From Glandiceps talaboti (Eukaryota; Hemichordata; Enteropneusta; Spengelidae): 64,000 nucleotides of DNA. Below the pieces are notes generated by a model. The model saw only the letters and a list, made by a program, of their open reading frames with translations. It searched no databases and had not been told where the DNA came from. The translations under genes and the position numbers were made by a program. How positions within the stretch are numbered: the first letter of the stretch is position 1; the number at the start of each line of letters is the position of its first letter. Below are positions 12,631-25,191 of the stretch, in pieces. Location of the stretch: NCBI RefSeq assembly GCF_964340395.1, contig NC_135552.1:24795681-24859680 (forward strand), read 5' to 3'.

Positions 12631-13248
12631 ATGTTATTACATATTGGGTTAGTATTACATATTGGGTTAAGGTGTTATTACATATTGGGTTAGTATTACA
12701 TATTGGGTTAAGATGTTATTACATATTGGGTTAGTATTACATATTGGGTTAAAATGTTATTACATATTGGGTTAATATTATTACATATTGGATTAAGATG
12801 TTATTACATATTGGGTTAGTATTACATATTGGGTTAAGATGTTATTACATATTGGGTTAGTATTACATATTGGGTTAAGGTGTTATTACATATTGGGTTA
12901 GTATATCATATTGGGTTAAAATGTTATTACATATTGGGTTAGTATATCATTACATATTGGATTAAGATGTTATTACATATTGGGTTAGTATTACATATTG
13001 GGTTAAGATGTTATTACATATTGGGTTAGTATTACATATTGGGTTAAGGTGTTATTACATATTGGGTTAGTATATCATATTGGGTTAAAATGTTATTACA
13101 TATTGGGTTAGTATATCATATTGGGTTAAAATGTTATTACATATTGGGTTAGTATATCATATTGGGTTAAAATGTTATCACATATTGGGTTAAGGGTTTT
13201 TTTTACATATTGGGTTAGTATTACATATTGGGTTATTACATATTGGGG
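12631..13248. repeat. minisatellite with two-part higher-order unit
   Basis: About 30 tandem copies of a core TTACATATTGGGTTA, separated by two alternating linkers. One is short (GTA, giving an 18-bp monomer); the other is longer (AGATGTTA, AGGTGTTA or AAATGTTA, giving about 23 bp). The two alternate to form a roughly 41-bp dimer over much of the array. Some units are altered (for example GTATATCAT in place of GTATTACAT, near 12900, 13070 and 13115), and these variants recur in blocks, pointing to duplication of multi-unit segments. A T-run interrupts the array near 13197-13204. Confidence 0.96.
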
Positions 13249-14423
13249 TGATACAGCCCTGAGATGATGATACGGTAGTAAAAAAGAAAACCAGACAGAA
13301 ATGACGAAACATTTCCATCCAATGTGTTAACGATTACCAATAAAGGCGAACGATCTGATATTGCGTAAAAGGCGTGCATATCTAATTACTTTTTGTGAGT
13401 GTATTTTGCAAAATGCATATTATGATATAAGCTCTGATATAAACCAGACGTAGCCAGTATGCTATTAAGGGTTACAAGTAACACAGATTAATACGTGTAA
13501 CTTTTCAGTAATACGACAAACTAGAATATTTCTGATGATTTAGTAGATTCTGTCCGTTTCGATAAATCCAGATCTTATAAACTTGCGTTTCTTGTCAATG
13601 TTCATTCGTTATTAAATGTTGTGCCACTACATCATGGCATTAAAAGAAATGAATGCGTAATTACAATTAAAGGTAAAAGGTCAATCATCTTGATTTAGTA
13701 GACGAAATGTCACCGTAAGGTGTAAGCAAATATCCAATAACACTGTAGCGTATAGACAAGTATAAGTAAGCTAACGTGTTCGACATCTATAGACATGTTG
13801 CCGGTTCCAAGATGCATTGCGCGTCTCTCAATACAATGCAATGTAAATGTGTACGCGCTGAGGGGTTTGCACGCGCTACTTAGGGGGATGGTTGTCACCT
13901 GACCGTACCTTGGGTTCACCAGTAAAACCCCTCTGTCATTGATGGCGTTTAGTCTTTGTTCTATAAAATCACTCATAATCAAAGAGGACAACATGTCTTT
14001 CCATCATTTCCTGATGAAAATGTTATTTCAAGCGTAAAAAAGACAAAACACGACTAAATGTAACAACTTAAGCGACGTCCTCTCTCGCAATACATCTTTG
14101 AACCGGAAAATCGACTATTGCCATACTTTTCACTCGCACTGACATTATACCACTACATTTCAGATATTGTTTGCAAGAACATGTAATATAATAATACACC
14201 ATTATAGACTACGCTAGAACATGTATTCTGTTTAGTAAAACACTTTAGTATTATTTATGCTACTGTGCAGGGGTACATGACATTGTTTTGAATCTAATCG
14301 TTTTTCTTGCATGTAATGGTCATAACTGTTATTGATATTATTTCATCACACTTCTTTCGTAAATTGCTCGTTTCTGCAGTCTGGAGGTATTTACATCTTG
14401 TATTTAATAAAGTTGATGACTGT
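13249..14423. other. non-coding DNA, no gene seen
   Basis: No gene was recognised. A 94-codon minus-strand frame (13710-13994) overlaps a slightly GC-richer patch near 13850-13940, but no domain or splice context was identified. Confidence 0.4.
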
Positions 14424-14651
14424 ACATACATACATACATACATACATACATACATACATACATACATACATACATACATACATAAATACATACATACATA
14501 CATACATACATACATACATACATACATACATACATACATACATACACACACACATACATACATACATACATACATACATACATACATACATACATACATA
14601 CATACATACATACATACATACATACATACATACATACATACATACATACAT
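14424..14651. repeat. (CATA)n microsatellite, 228 bp
   Basis: Almost pure CATA units with one AAATA interruption near 14483 and one short CA block near 14543-14555. Five overlapping open frames on both strands are translations of the repeat (HTYI on plus, CMYV on minus). Confidence 0.97.
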
Positions 14652-17600
14652 GTCATTTGAAATGCTAAAAGACAACGTTCCAAATTATGCTTTAATCTTC
14701 GTAGGTGTTATACTTTCCACCATTAACGAACTACAATAAAAACAGAGCTGCTTGTAGTGGCTATGCAATGATAAAAAGCCCTGGTGTCAATTCTTCTTAT
14801 ATTTTGAAATAACTTATAACGGGTTTGACACGGATATCATTGTGTGTGCTATATAAAGGAAATTAGCAATGGTTACCCGGTGTTATCTACGTCATTAAGT
14901 AGAAGGATTATTGCATTGAGTTGGCAACTAGTCTAATGGAATCTTTCATTCAGAGCTCTCCAGGAAAGTGAATGCTTAAATACGGATATTGTGAGTGATC
15001 TGAATAACATTCTTATCAAACAGATATGCCTCCGATGTTAGCCTTTTGTTAAATAGCTGCGTGCTTTAAAGTTTCGGAAATATTCATAATTTCACTATAT
15101 ACTTCCTCCTCAAGAAATTATATATGGACCTTTACCATTAGGTAGTCAGTTTCATACAATACAACAAAATTATTCAGAACATTATGGCTTTGTATTGTCA
15201 TATAATACTGACATAGCATGGTAACAAAGAAGAAGGAGTTGGTAACCCGAACAATTATTATATACTAGTATAGTATTGGTAAAACATCAATTGAAGTAAA
15301 AAAAATAATGAATTGACTCATTAACAAACGTATTAATAAACGTATATGGGTTTATATTGTCTCAAAAAAACATCAATTGAAATCTTGCAGCAATTCGCAG
15401 ACATTGTGGTTGAAATTTCTCTTTCTCGCATAAAGCTACAAGTGTCAATATCGCGCAGAACTTGAAGTCTAGCATCTGTACAGAATATTAAGAGTGGTTT
15501 TATGAGTGCTCTGACGACAATTCTTGAAGCAAACGATGCCTGTTAACCAGCAATGTTTTGAATACGCCAGCGTTACTCGTCAAATGTTATTTGCTGATAT
15601 CAGCTTAGAATCTTGTAGGGACAGTCGTGATATTGACCTGAAAAATAGCCCCACATTAGTTTGTATTCAAATGTTTCGTGTACAGAGAGCAGTGAAACAG
15701 ATACGTTTATAAATGTTATCAATGATATTGATTTTTGTGACAATTATCTCCATTCATCTTGTTTGACTTAGTACATATTAATCTATTACTAAATCATTAT
15801 TCTCTGCACGATCAATTAATGAGCAACAATATATTCAGCGACAGAGAGTAGAATTGCAGATTAACACAACCAACAAACGAGTGCTTCCATTAAAAACATG
15901 GTAGATTTTCTTTTTACTATTTTAAAAATCTTCAAAAAGGCCGATTTACTTTGATGAATACCACCTATAAAGGGGTATCTACACAAATGCTGACGTACAG
16001 GTCAATTTTTCAAAGTATATTAATAATGCACGCGTCGGGAATCTGTAGAGTTCAATATTTGCTAGTCACCTTTCCTTAAACAGACTGTCTTCCCTGACAT
16101 TTTGATGTACCCTTCAACTCTTAAGTTACACAGTGTGACATAAAATGTGGAAAGATGTCTGCTTTGTTATGCATCTTTATCAACCTACTGCCATAGAAAC
16201 GTGGGCGGAATATTTCATTATCGGTGTACATCACATTACAATATAAAGAATCTGAAAGGAACTACAAAACAAGCCTATAATGTATCATTAAATGCGACAA
16301 TACATACACCGTTTCCCTCACAGTAGTACGAAATATTGAATGGTCTCACCATAGAATTGTATAGTGTCACGACCTTCATTTCTCAAATCACTGACATCTA
16401 CATCAAACGTTGTAAGTCTGCATGAAACGTGAAAAGTGAATAGGTAGGGGGTTGCAATCAGGTGTAGTATTAATACCGTTTGCTGACTGTGACAAATATG
16501 ATATTGTTGTAGAACACGGACAACTGAAAGATTCAAATGATGTAATAATTGTGACAAATTGCTTACGGTCTGTGCACTGATCAGCGTCCTTAACAAAGAA
16601 GCCGTCGATTAAAATACATGATTACATTAGTTTTAACGCATCTTCAAGAATGGCAATATCTTACAATAAGCTACATCATTCTGTATTAGTACGCATGTTA
16701 TAAAGACAAAAAACATGCCAAAAATCACGCTTTAGGTTAGTTTAAAGAGGTAGCCTTGAACAGGCTTGTCATCTATAGGTAAGAGTGGACTTTACAATAG
16801 GCTTTTGAACATACAAATATTCTTTATTTGGATGAATACGACTGAATACAACAATACAAGCACTTCTACCCACAATATTACTTAAACCTGCACTAGCTGC
16901 AACTGGGACATTCTTTTTACAAAACCAAATATATGTATTCCATAATATTGGTCAATTACTTATAAAAAGGGACATTGTATATGTTAATTAGTGGTAAATA
17001 TTATCCGTAGGTCGTGTATTGTTAAGTTTATATCTTGAGCAATTTAAAAGCTTTGTTTTGAATTTGTCACCGTTAAAACTGCATTATGTTATAACTGGAG
17101 TATCGTTTTGCAACCACAATATATTCACTGACACATATGGTTATCAAAATACTAATAATTAGTTGTTGTACATGTTAATCTGTGGTCGATATTATCCGTA
17201 AGTAGTACAGAAACAGGATGAAATGATTTTCACCACTAAGGGCGCTGATGTTTGGGTGCGGACCTCAAATCAATTTGAATTGCTTTATCTTATATACAGC
17301 AACACAAAATATGTTTACCCACAGGTAATGTAATACCTTTCAGGGTGTACGATATTACGAAAACGTTAATTGCACCTAACAAAACATTTTCAATAAACGG
17401 TTCCAGTTGCAGCTAGTACATCTTTAAAGATGAATTACTCAACATATGTCATTTGTATTTTAGAACTATTCAGAAAAAAATATTTCTTGCATAACACTTC
17501 ATTTGTGGCGTCAATATCACATTGCGTTCACTAACTCTGGAAGGACTAATTTTTTGGTATTTAGACAGCATCATTATGTTACCCTGGCAACATTTTTTTG

Positions 17601-20071
17601 ACAATTAAAATCTACTGAGTTGATATATCTATGTGTGAGTATGTTTTTAATTGTCTTCAATCCAGTGACATTAATATACATGAGAACCTTTCATCAGTAT
17701 GCTGTACGTCACTCAATTCACCATCACATTGAAATGGTATCTCCATCACGTTGAAAGAGTTTCAAAATGTCGTAATTCAACATGGCGTCTATAGAGCGTG
17801 CAATTGTGGCCACTAGCTAGCATCTCCTTATCAGTTTACGCATCAAGCCATAACTAAATGATGGACCATGTCATATTTTGGGTTCGAAAAAGCAACGTTT
17901 AAGTACTAGAGTAAGTAGATTTCTCCATATACCTTCAATAAATAACATGCATGGTTTATTCATTGAAATTAATACCTTGTTTACTTTATTTCCCAATGAA
18001 CGTTTGGAGTTGTCGTGTCACTCAATTTCTCAGTAGTTTTGGAACGTCTTCAATATCACGGTCTCTGTATTTGGAAGTGACATCGCTTGTTGAGTCATGC
18101 ATGCTAGTCAGTATCACTATCGATTGTAACTTATTTGAGGATCGTCCAAGCACGATAAGTGTCAAAATTAAAGCGCACATTTCGACTTGTCTCAGACGAA
18201 GTGATTACATTCTGTGTTTTGCTGCAAATTTTACGCGTCACCGGCTTGCCAATTGTGAGCCACAGTTTCCGGATTATCTCTTAGCATGCGTGATTGTAGG
18301 ACATAGGAAAAAAGAGCAGTCTATACTGTTAAATACAGGTTCGAGATTCACTCGCGTTAAACTGTGGTCCAATACATTTAATTACTTTCCATGTGCCTAC
18401 GTAGTTGGGAATTAACTTAGCATACCATTATGTCCGTTGTTATGCTCTCTCGCCGGTACCTAAGCGATGTGAGCTGTGTGCATTGTATAAAATATACATT
18501 TTACAAGTTACGTTTCTTTTTTGAACTGTTCCTTGGTGATATAAATACTATAAATCAATCAATGACAATCCACTAAAAGATCAAGAGATTAATTTAGGTA
18601 ATGCTGAAACCTTTAGCTTAATGTGAAGGATATCCTTATTTACTCCACAAATGTATCCAATTATGTTAATTGGAGAAATTCTCTCAATCCTCCAATTTCG
18701 AATGAGTACAAAATTAACTCTTATATAATTGCATGAAATAGAAATGTGTCCTGTGTAGATACAGGAACAATGGCATGACTTGTTTAATGAAAGTTTAATA
18801 TAACATTTACCTCGGATGTTGCTACTATGATGAAAAGCATTTGTTAAAGAAATGGAATAGTTCACCCCAGTGTCAAAGTATTACAGGCACACATTTTGGG
18901 TAATTTAATTTAAAGCTTGAGTCGTGAGTACAGCTTATTACCACACTGCGATAGCGGTGACCAGATTGTTTGATAGTAGTCTTAATTTCTATCACGGTCT
19001 TTCATGGGATGAATCTATGTCGGAAATCTAGTAATTATATATCATAATTCACAGCTCAGTTGAGTGAAACAATATCTTAAATCATATCTAGCACCTTTCT
19101 GGACTCGTTCTTATGGAAACACACGTATGGATATTAGTTCGTATAACTCGGATGAGCTAATCCCGTGGCACAAAATCGTTATCGTGTCGTCATGGCCTGT
19201 ACAATCGTTAACAGCAGATGTGCCAAACAGATTTCATGGGATTTGCCTCGAACAAAAACGTACTTATATTGTATATCGCAAGTCATCTTTCAGTAAACTG
19301 ACTCAATTTGTCATCAATGTCAATCAAAGCAAAAACATGACTTACTTAAGACAAAAAGCTATCAAGATGGCAAAGATTCGTCGGTACTTGTAGCCTAAAC
19401 GGAGAAGGCGGATTGAAGAGTATTACCAGGGCTTCCTTTAGCCTCTACTGAAATCCACGAACATTGCCCCCTTACTGTCAATTGCACTGCCACGATGATT
19501 GTCCACTGTCGATTGTTTAGAGACATTTCATAGAACACTATATAAAGCCAGACAGTCCTATACGCTTGATTAGTCTTGTTCATTTCACTAATCACGTCTG
19601 CCAATCATGGTTGACTAGAACACTTAATTGTTCCTTGTCGTCCCCTTGCCTTGCCTTGGCATTTATCAACAGGATTGACATGATTAAGGAAAGTTTTGTA
19701 CTTTGTGACTTAAGTTCCAAGTTGCCAATAGCGTGACACGTGACTTTTTTCAAAAGCATTATTTTTAAGGTAATCATATGAAATTTGATTGTATTTATTC
19801 CTTGGGTAATTTATATGTCAGTGTTGTATTTTGTTATCTCATGAAATCAGTAACCAGTGTGCACACTATTCTTACACAAAGGATTTTCTTTGTCCATTGG
19901 TTATTCATTGTACTAATTGCATTTACGACATATATCCCTTTGGGTAGCGGTGTCAAATTTGCATTCAAACTTATATGAACTTAAATTTTTAAACTTGCTT
20001 AAAGTTATATGTTTACATCCACACACAAATCAACACTTACACACACGTTGTAGCTTGAAGACATCGGGTAG
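14652..20071. other. 5.4 kb of AT-rich non-coding DNA
   Basis: No gene was recognised. The longest open frame is 154 codons on the plus strand at 17951-18415; it has no domain, signal peptide or repeat and no evident splice context, so it is not called a gene. Local duplications are visible: a segment around ATATTATCCGTA occurs near 17000 and again near 17193, and ACATCAATTGAA occurs near 15285 and 15370. Confidence 0.4.
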
Positions 20072-20790
20072 AGGGTAAAATGTAAGTTGGGACAAAGGTA
20101 ACATTTCGATTACCATAGTAAACACGCGCGGAATTTCTGAGAATGTTATTGGCTTCGTCACATACAAAATACCATAATATGATATACAATCGTCATTACC
20201 AATCGGTTCTCGGGGTGGTAAAATGTAACTTGGGTCAAAGGTAACATTTCGGTTACCATGGTAAACACGCACGGGATTTCTGAGAATGTAATTGGCTTCG
20301 TCACATAACAAAACACCATATATAATTGTTATCTATATGCCGCGTTGATTCATTTTGACAAAATGGTTTGTTTTGGTTGGCATGGCAACAACTACATACA
20401 ATCGTTATACAATTTGATCTGACATTTAGAAAAAGATAGAGCTACATGGCACGCATAAGGAATTTTGACACATTTTGGAGAGGTATAACTTCTTAATTGT
20501 GACATTTTGGTTACCATGGCAGCAAGAAAATATGGCTCTACTGATGACTTGGATCCATCAACCGTACCAACCTCCCATTTTGGATACATATAATGCATAT
20601 GCCATTTTTACAAAATACCTTTCTTTCCATTTATTTAAGTTGTCATTGTAACATCTTCGCCAAAATCGAAATAGTTGGTCATTGTGACATTGGTTATCAT
20701 TACACAAAATTTCATTTAAATTCATATCTTAATTTTGGGGACATTTCTCAAACACATAAACAGACAGACGAGACGGGTGTAAAAAGAAAA
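20072..20790. repeat. degenerate tandem array, about 125-145-bp units
   Basis: Two adjacent units match closely: both contain a block ending AACATTTCG followed by TTACCAT, and GAATTTCTGAGAATG or GGATTTCTGAGAATG, then TTGGCTTCGTCACATA. The second begins 143 bp after the first (anchor ACATTTCG at 20101 and 20244). Weaker units follow with TTTTGGTTGGCATGGCAAC near 20371 and CATTTTGGTTACCATGGCA near 20503. The last unit ends in a short CAGACAGACGAGAC stretch near 20760 and is followed by a CATA tract. A tandem core closed by a CAGA-type microsatellite resembles the element family at 21420 and 28178, but the unit sequence differs. A 93-codon minus-strand frame over the first two units reflects the repeat. 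Confidence 0.75.
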
Positions 20791-20821
20791 CCTCCATCCA
20801 ATACTTGATAATATATGAAAG

Positions 20822-20978
20822 TACATACATACATACATACATACATACATACATACATACATACATACATACATACATACATACATACACACACCTACCT
20901 ACCTACCTACCTACATACATACATACATACATACATACATACATACATACATACATACATACATACATACATACACAC
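20822..20978. repeat. (CATA)n-(CTAC)n-(CATA)n microsatellite
   Basis: CATA units flank a block of about five CTAC units near 20890-20914. Open frames over it encode only HTYI repeats with a PTYL insert. Confidence 0.95.
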
Positions 20979-21316
20979 TATAAAATCTATAGTCACTCAA
21001 TTTGTTTGCCCTAAACGCCATAGTAAGTCTCCGTAGAGAGTACGCACTTTACTTAATGAGTATTTTACCTTGCGAAAGTGCTATACATGTGTAAACGGAT
21101 TGGATGAATGGTAGCTTTCTCGTTTGAATGCCAACCATTTGACTTCTCATGTTATTTAAAGGTTTTCAATCGATGCGCCTTCATATCTTACGCTGACATC
21201 TGTTATTTATGGGTGGTTTGTGACAGCATAAGACGGGCACAAGTTATAACATTTATTACGTTTGTTATCTAAACTACAGGATCGTTAACGTGAACATTTG
21301 TACTCATGTCACTGCT

Positions 21317-21408
21317 AATAAAGATAACCATGTTTTATGCAACTCGAACAGACTTAAATTGAACACATTGGAATAAAGATAACCATGTTTTATGCAACTC
21401 GAACAGAC
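21317..21408. repeat. tandem duplication of 37 bp abutting the structured element
   Basis: A 37-bp segment containing AAGATAACCATGTTTTATGC is repeated perfectly at 21317-21353 and 21372-21408 (period 55). A diverged relative of the same neighbourhood lies near 23630-23735 (TGTCACTGCTAACCACG, then TTTTATGTAAC), so the segment belongs to an older dispersed repeat. Confidence 0.85.
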
Positions 21409-21419
21409 AACACCAGATT

Positions 21420-22477
21420 TAAACTGAATGCCTCCCGTAAGGGCAAAACCATAGATTTTTGGGCCTGACACACATTGATGGCATGCAAAATTCGGAAATA
21501 TAGCTATTATACATGATGTACCACATAATTGAAGAATTAGTGCTACGAAAATATATGGAATTTACATAGTTAACATATTGCCAAATTATCAAAAAATCAT
21601 TAATTATGCAAATTTACTATTTAGGTTATAAGTTACATCATCAAGCTTTAAATGACGCTTGCAGGTCTTTACTATCAATGCATATACTATCAGATATTTA
21701 AAGCTAGATATTGCCTAACTATCAATATGATTATTTATGCAAATTACGCATCGCAATTTAAAACTACATAAACAACTATCAAACACGTATGATTTATTCT
21801 GGTTGCTTGATGTACCAAGTTTGCATTCTCAAGATATAGCCTAATTACCGAAAATCATTAATTATACAAATTACTCATTACAATTTTAAACCATACCAAC
21901 GTCTTTAGAGGATATGTGTGCTTTGTTATGGTTGATGTATGTGCTAAATTATATGGAATTTAAAGAGTGTATTCTTAAGATACAGCTTAATTAATGAAAA
22001 TAATTAATTATTTAAATGACTCATTAAAAGTGAACTTTATATCAACAAACATCACAGCACAGGTGCGTATGATTATGGTTGATGTATGTACCACATTATA
22101 TGAAATTTCAAACTTGCATTCTTTATTGAAATTGAAGTACGCATTCTTAAGATATAACATAATCACTGAAAAACATTAATTATGCGAATTATTCATTAAA
22201 CCTTAAGCTAAATCAACAAACTTTACAGGACATATGCGCTTTCTCATGGTTAACAATGTATATTGAATTTGAAGTATATGTTCCAAAGATATAGCCTAAT
22301 TACTAAACACCATTAATTATGCAAATGACTAATTAATGTTCATTGGATGTTTACCAAAATCGGATCGGTTCTTTCCATTACCATATAGAAGATTTGTAGC
22401 AAGTTTCATTAGAATCGACGCTGTAGATTTTGAGATATCATGTCCACAGACAAACAGACATACAGGCAAACAAAGAC

Positions 22478-22544
<67 letters not shown>

Positions 22545-22577
22545 CATAACATAACCTCCCTTACTGTAGGTAAAAAT
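21420..22577 (-). mobile_element. structured tandem-core element, copy 1 (Helentron/HINE-like)
   Basis: Plus-strand order: subterminal repeat CCTCCCGTAAGGG at 21431-21443, preceded by AAACTGAATG; five to six diverged tandem units of about 127-172 bp, each with ATTAATTATGCAAAT-like and ATTCTTAAGATATAGCCTAATT-like segments; a unique stretch at about 22330-22440; a perfect (CAGA)n at 22490-22545; then a decayed terminal hairpin (CCTCCCTTAC, TGTAGG) at 22555-22570 and TAAAAAT. Copy 2 at 28178-29464 has every part in the same order when reverse-complemented, so both ends are defined by comparison. No coding capacity is present, so the element is non-autonomous. Subterminal inverted repeats, internal tandem cores, a microsatellite near one end and a terminal hairpin are the hallmarks described for Helentron-derived HINE/DINE-1/pearl elements; that class assignment is inference. 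Confidence 0.75.
22490..22545. repeat. (CAGA)n microsatellite within element copy 1
   Basis: About fourteen perfect CAGA units inside the structured element, at the place where copy 2 has a degenerate GTCTGTCTGTGTGTCTG tract on the opposite strand. Open frames on both strands here (CLSV, and QTDR) are repeat translations. Confidence 0.95.
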
Positions 22578-24134
22578 AAACAGATTGGACTCTGTAAGGC
22601 CGTATGACGACAACGTGTCATATTATTAAATTTAACTTTTGTTCTATACACATCTATAAAATCTTACCTGAAATTATCGACTGCACACTTCAGTCTTTTT
22701 CAACAGACAGTAAAACTTAATACTATGGTTTACCAACACAGATGAATTTCCATTTGAATGTATCATATTATTGTGTAGCATTCAAGAGAGTGTGCATGCC
22801 TAGCGACTGAATGTTTTTTTAGTTGGCCTATTTTGAAGTCTAAGGAGACATGTTGTATCTTGTAATTTTATGCTTCAACAGACATAATGTCCGTTAAAAC
22901 AATTTTCAATTTAAATTCACCAATTCTACAACTGTGATAAACAATTGATAAGGTATTTGGGATAGTGGAATATCAAGTAGGTCCGACCGGGGTTTCCTTG
23001 AATCTACAGAATCTAGAACACATTTATCACTGAACATGCACTGGACAGGTCTGGATCTGGAAGTTGATGCCTTGAAAAAATGCGAAACGTTTGTTTACTT
23101 CTAGTGGGATTGTTATTCTACGAATAGAACCATATGTTTGTGATTCAGTTCAAACTTAAAAATAGCGTTAACAATATCATGCACAGTGGATACAGAAGTT
23201 ATATCCATTTCATCAGTACTTTATATGGAAAACCTGAAAACTATTCTCAATTAAATGTATGTCATTTAATATTTTAACTTCTTTCAACCCTTTAATTAAG
23301 CCTTATGCAGGTTGTCTGGGATTTCATAATACCATCATTTATTACAAAATTCATAAAATAATTCGACAATATAATAAGGAATATCTACTATTTTGGTAAC
23401 ACGTCATGCAAATTACCTACTTTATGTAATGAAAGTTTCAGCCTACTCAACACTCGTGCATGTCAACAGACTAAACGAAGAGTAACTTTGTCGCCGTCTT
23501 AGTCATCTTTGTGGAGTGCTGAGTGTTAGTATTATTCAAAGGTTGTGTGGAAGTGGCATGGTTCAGTGTCGTAAGTTGACCTTTGTTATTTGTGCATTAT
23601 TTATGACTTCAAGGTGATGACAAATACTTTTGCCGCGTCATTTTATTACTTTGGTTATCTAACTGACAAAAATCGATCTGTTCACATGGATTTGTTTCTG
23701 TGTCACTGCTAACCACGTTTTATGTAACTACAACATGTAAACACTGACAATGCAGAACCATATTACTACACCGTATTAAGTGCAGTATTTCAAAGACAGT
23801 TAACGTGGCCCGTGGCGTGAAATTTTGTTCTTCGAGCAGCTCTTTTGAAAAAAAAACTACTTTCGTAAGTTCTCCTTTTGTCCGTTTATATTAACGTGGA
23901 CAGATATTGAATATTTAATAGTATCATTTAATATGCAGAACTCAATTTTACAATGTCAAGAACTTAATGTATGCAAAGTTAAAAATTAACGAGCTCATGA
24001 ATTATACTTCTTGAGTATATATCAAACAAACATTACTTTGTAATATACCGGGAGTCGCAAACTGAATATGAACCTGCATACTAGTATGAACATATATTCT
24101 AAATCATGTATTACTAATAACATTTAGTATACGA
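22578..24134. other. non-coding DNA with dispersed repeat fragments
   Basis: No gene was recognised. GATGAATTTCCATTTGAA at about 22741 recurs in a similar context at about 45365, marking a dispersed repeat. A diverged relative of the 21.2-21.4 kb segment lies at about 23580-23760. Confidence 0.4.
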
Positions 24135-24211
24135 TGCTCAAGTCAAGTTGTACCAATTCGAAGAGGAAGTACACGATTCATATCCCGGTCGTTCTATGTC
24201 ATGACTGAGCG
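24135..24211 (+). repeat. left arm of a 1-kb inverted repeat
   Basis: The segment from GCTCAAGTCAAGTTGTACC through GGAAGTACAC, ATCCCGGTCGTTCTATGTCA to GAGCGC matches the reverse complement of 25127-25191 with a few substitutions and one 6-bp gap. The two arms face each other about 0.9 kb apart. They may be terminal inverted repeats of a decayed DNA transposon, or two independent copies of a short repeat. Confidence 0.7.
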
Positions 24212-24779
24212 CTTCAACCCTATTGTTCTGTGGTGCTCGGGATATGAACGCTCAGAGTGATAGCCCATGTTTCCCCAGTCTTTCTTAAATTAAGCTTGAG
24301 TTGGTATGTTTATATTATCCTCCAATATTTTTCTTCATCCCAGTCTGAAATCAGAGTAACATTGCCACTATGAGTCGAAGTGACAAGCTCCTTATGTCAG
24401 TGGTATTTTCCCCAGTTGAACAAAATAAACGTTGGATATTACATATAAATGATATACCTATGATTTACCAGCGCATTTATTTTATTTATCAGATGAAATA
24501 TAATATATCAGTTTTGCTGTTGCTTTAAGCAATACCTCAACGATAGCCGAGGCGATCATATTTTTATTTGAGACAATTGACAAAGAACTTTAACATGAAA
24601 TTCGTAGCTCTTTGAGCTAGGACGAGTGGTGAAAGGAACCACTATAATAAAACGAGAGAATAGAAAACATGTAACCAAATCATCAATTGTCAGTAAAACA
24701 CGATTGGCCAGGTTAACAGTTGACATTTTGTGACAAACTTAATTATTCTACAGTCTGGACTAAGTGTATATTAATGACA

Positions 24780-24790
24780 CCCCCCCCCCC
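24780..24790. repeat. poly-C tract
   Basis: An uninterrupted run of 11 C between the two arms of the inverted repeat. Confidence 0.9.
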
Positions 24791-25126
24791 GATATTATTC
24801 CCCATTCATGTCTGTCTAAGGTTTTAGACAGGCTTAGAGGTTTCCCTTCCCTTGTATAAATAATCAAACCCAAAGTATAAAGACTGTAAAGACCAATCCA
24901 GTACAATTAGTGCTACATTTTGCATGATGGAAGGTTACTATCAAAATATTTTTATTCCCTGATCTGTTGTAACGTTTAAAATGCCTGTCTAACCCGTGCT
25001 TTCCCGTTGGAGGGCACATCTCTTACTTTGGGAGTATGAATATAGTTAACATAAAAGAGATTCCGTTCACTTTAAGTTACCCTAATGACATTCAAACGCC
25101 TGGAACCATTATTACTACTTCTGCTC

Positions 25127-25191
25127 TGTAATGACATAGAATGACCGGGATGGTGTACTTTCTGTTCGTAGTGGTACAACTTTACTTAAGC
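25127..25191 (-). repeat. right arm of a 1-kb inverted repeat
   Basis: On the minus strand this reads GCTTAAGTAAAGTTGTACC, GAAAGTACACC, ATCCCGGTCATTCTATGTCA, matching the left arm at 24135-24211. No transposase coding sequence was recognised between the arms. Matching target-site duplications were not evident outside them. Confidence 0.7.

Noticed and set aside
12631-13248. GGGTTA in every minisatellite unit, like a telomere hexamer
   Set aside because: The hexamer occurs once per 18-23-bp unit and never in tandem with itself, so this is not interstitial telomeric DNA.
14294-14739. Five open frames up to 135 codons on both strands
   Set aside because: A tetranucleotide without stop codons gives open frames in every phase; they are all CATA-tract translations.
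17786-17830. AACATGGCGTCT start-like context
   Set aside because: The frame closes after 12 codons and no donor site precedes the stop.
17951-18415. 154-codon plus-strand open frame
   Set aside because: It is the longest frame outside repeats and the LINE, but it has no domain, signal or repeat and no evident splice context. In 64 kb of six-frame DNA such a length can occur by chance.
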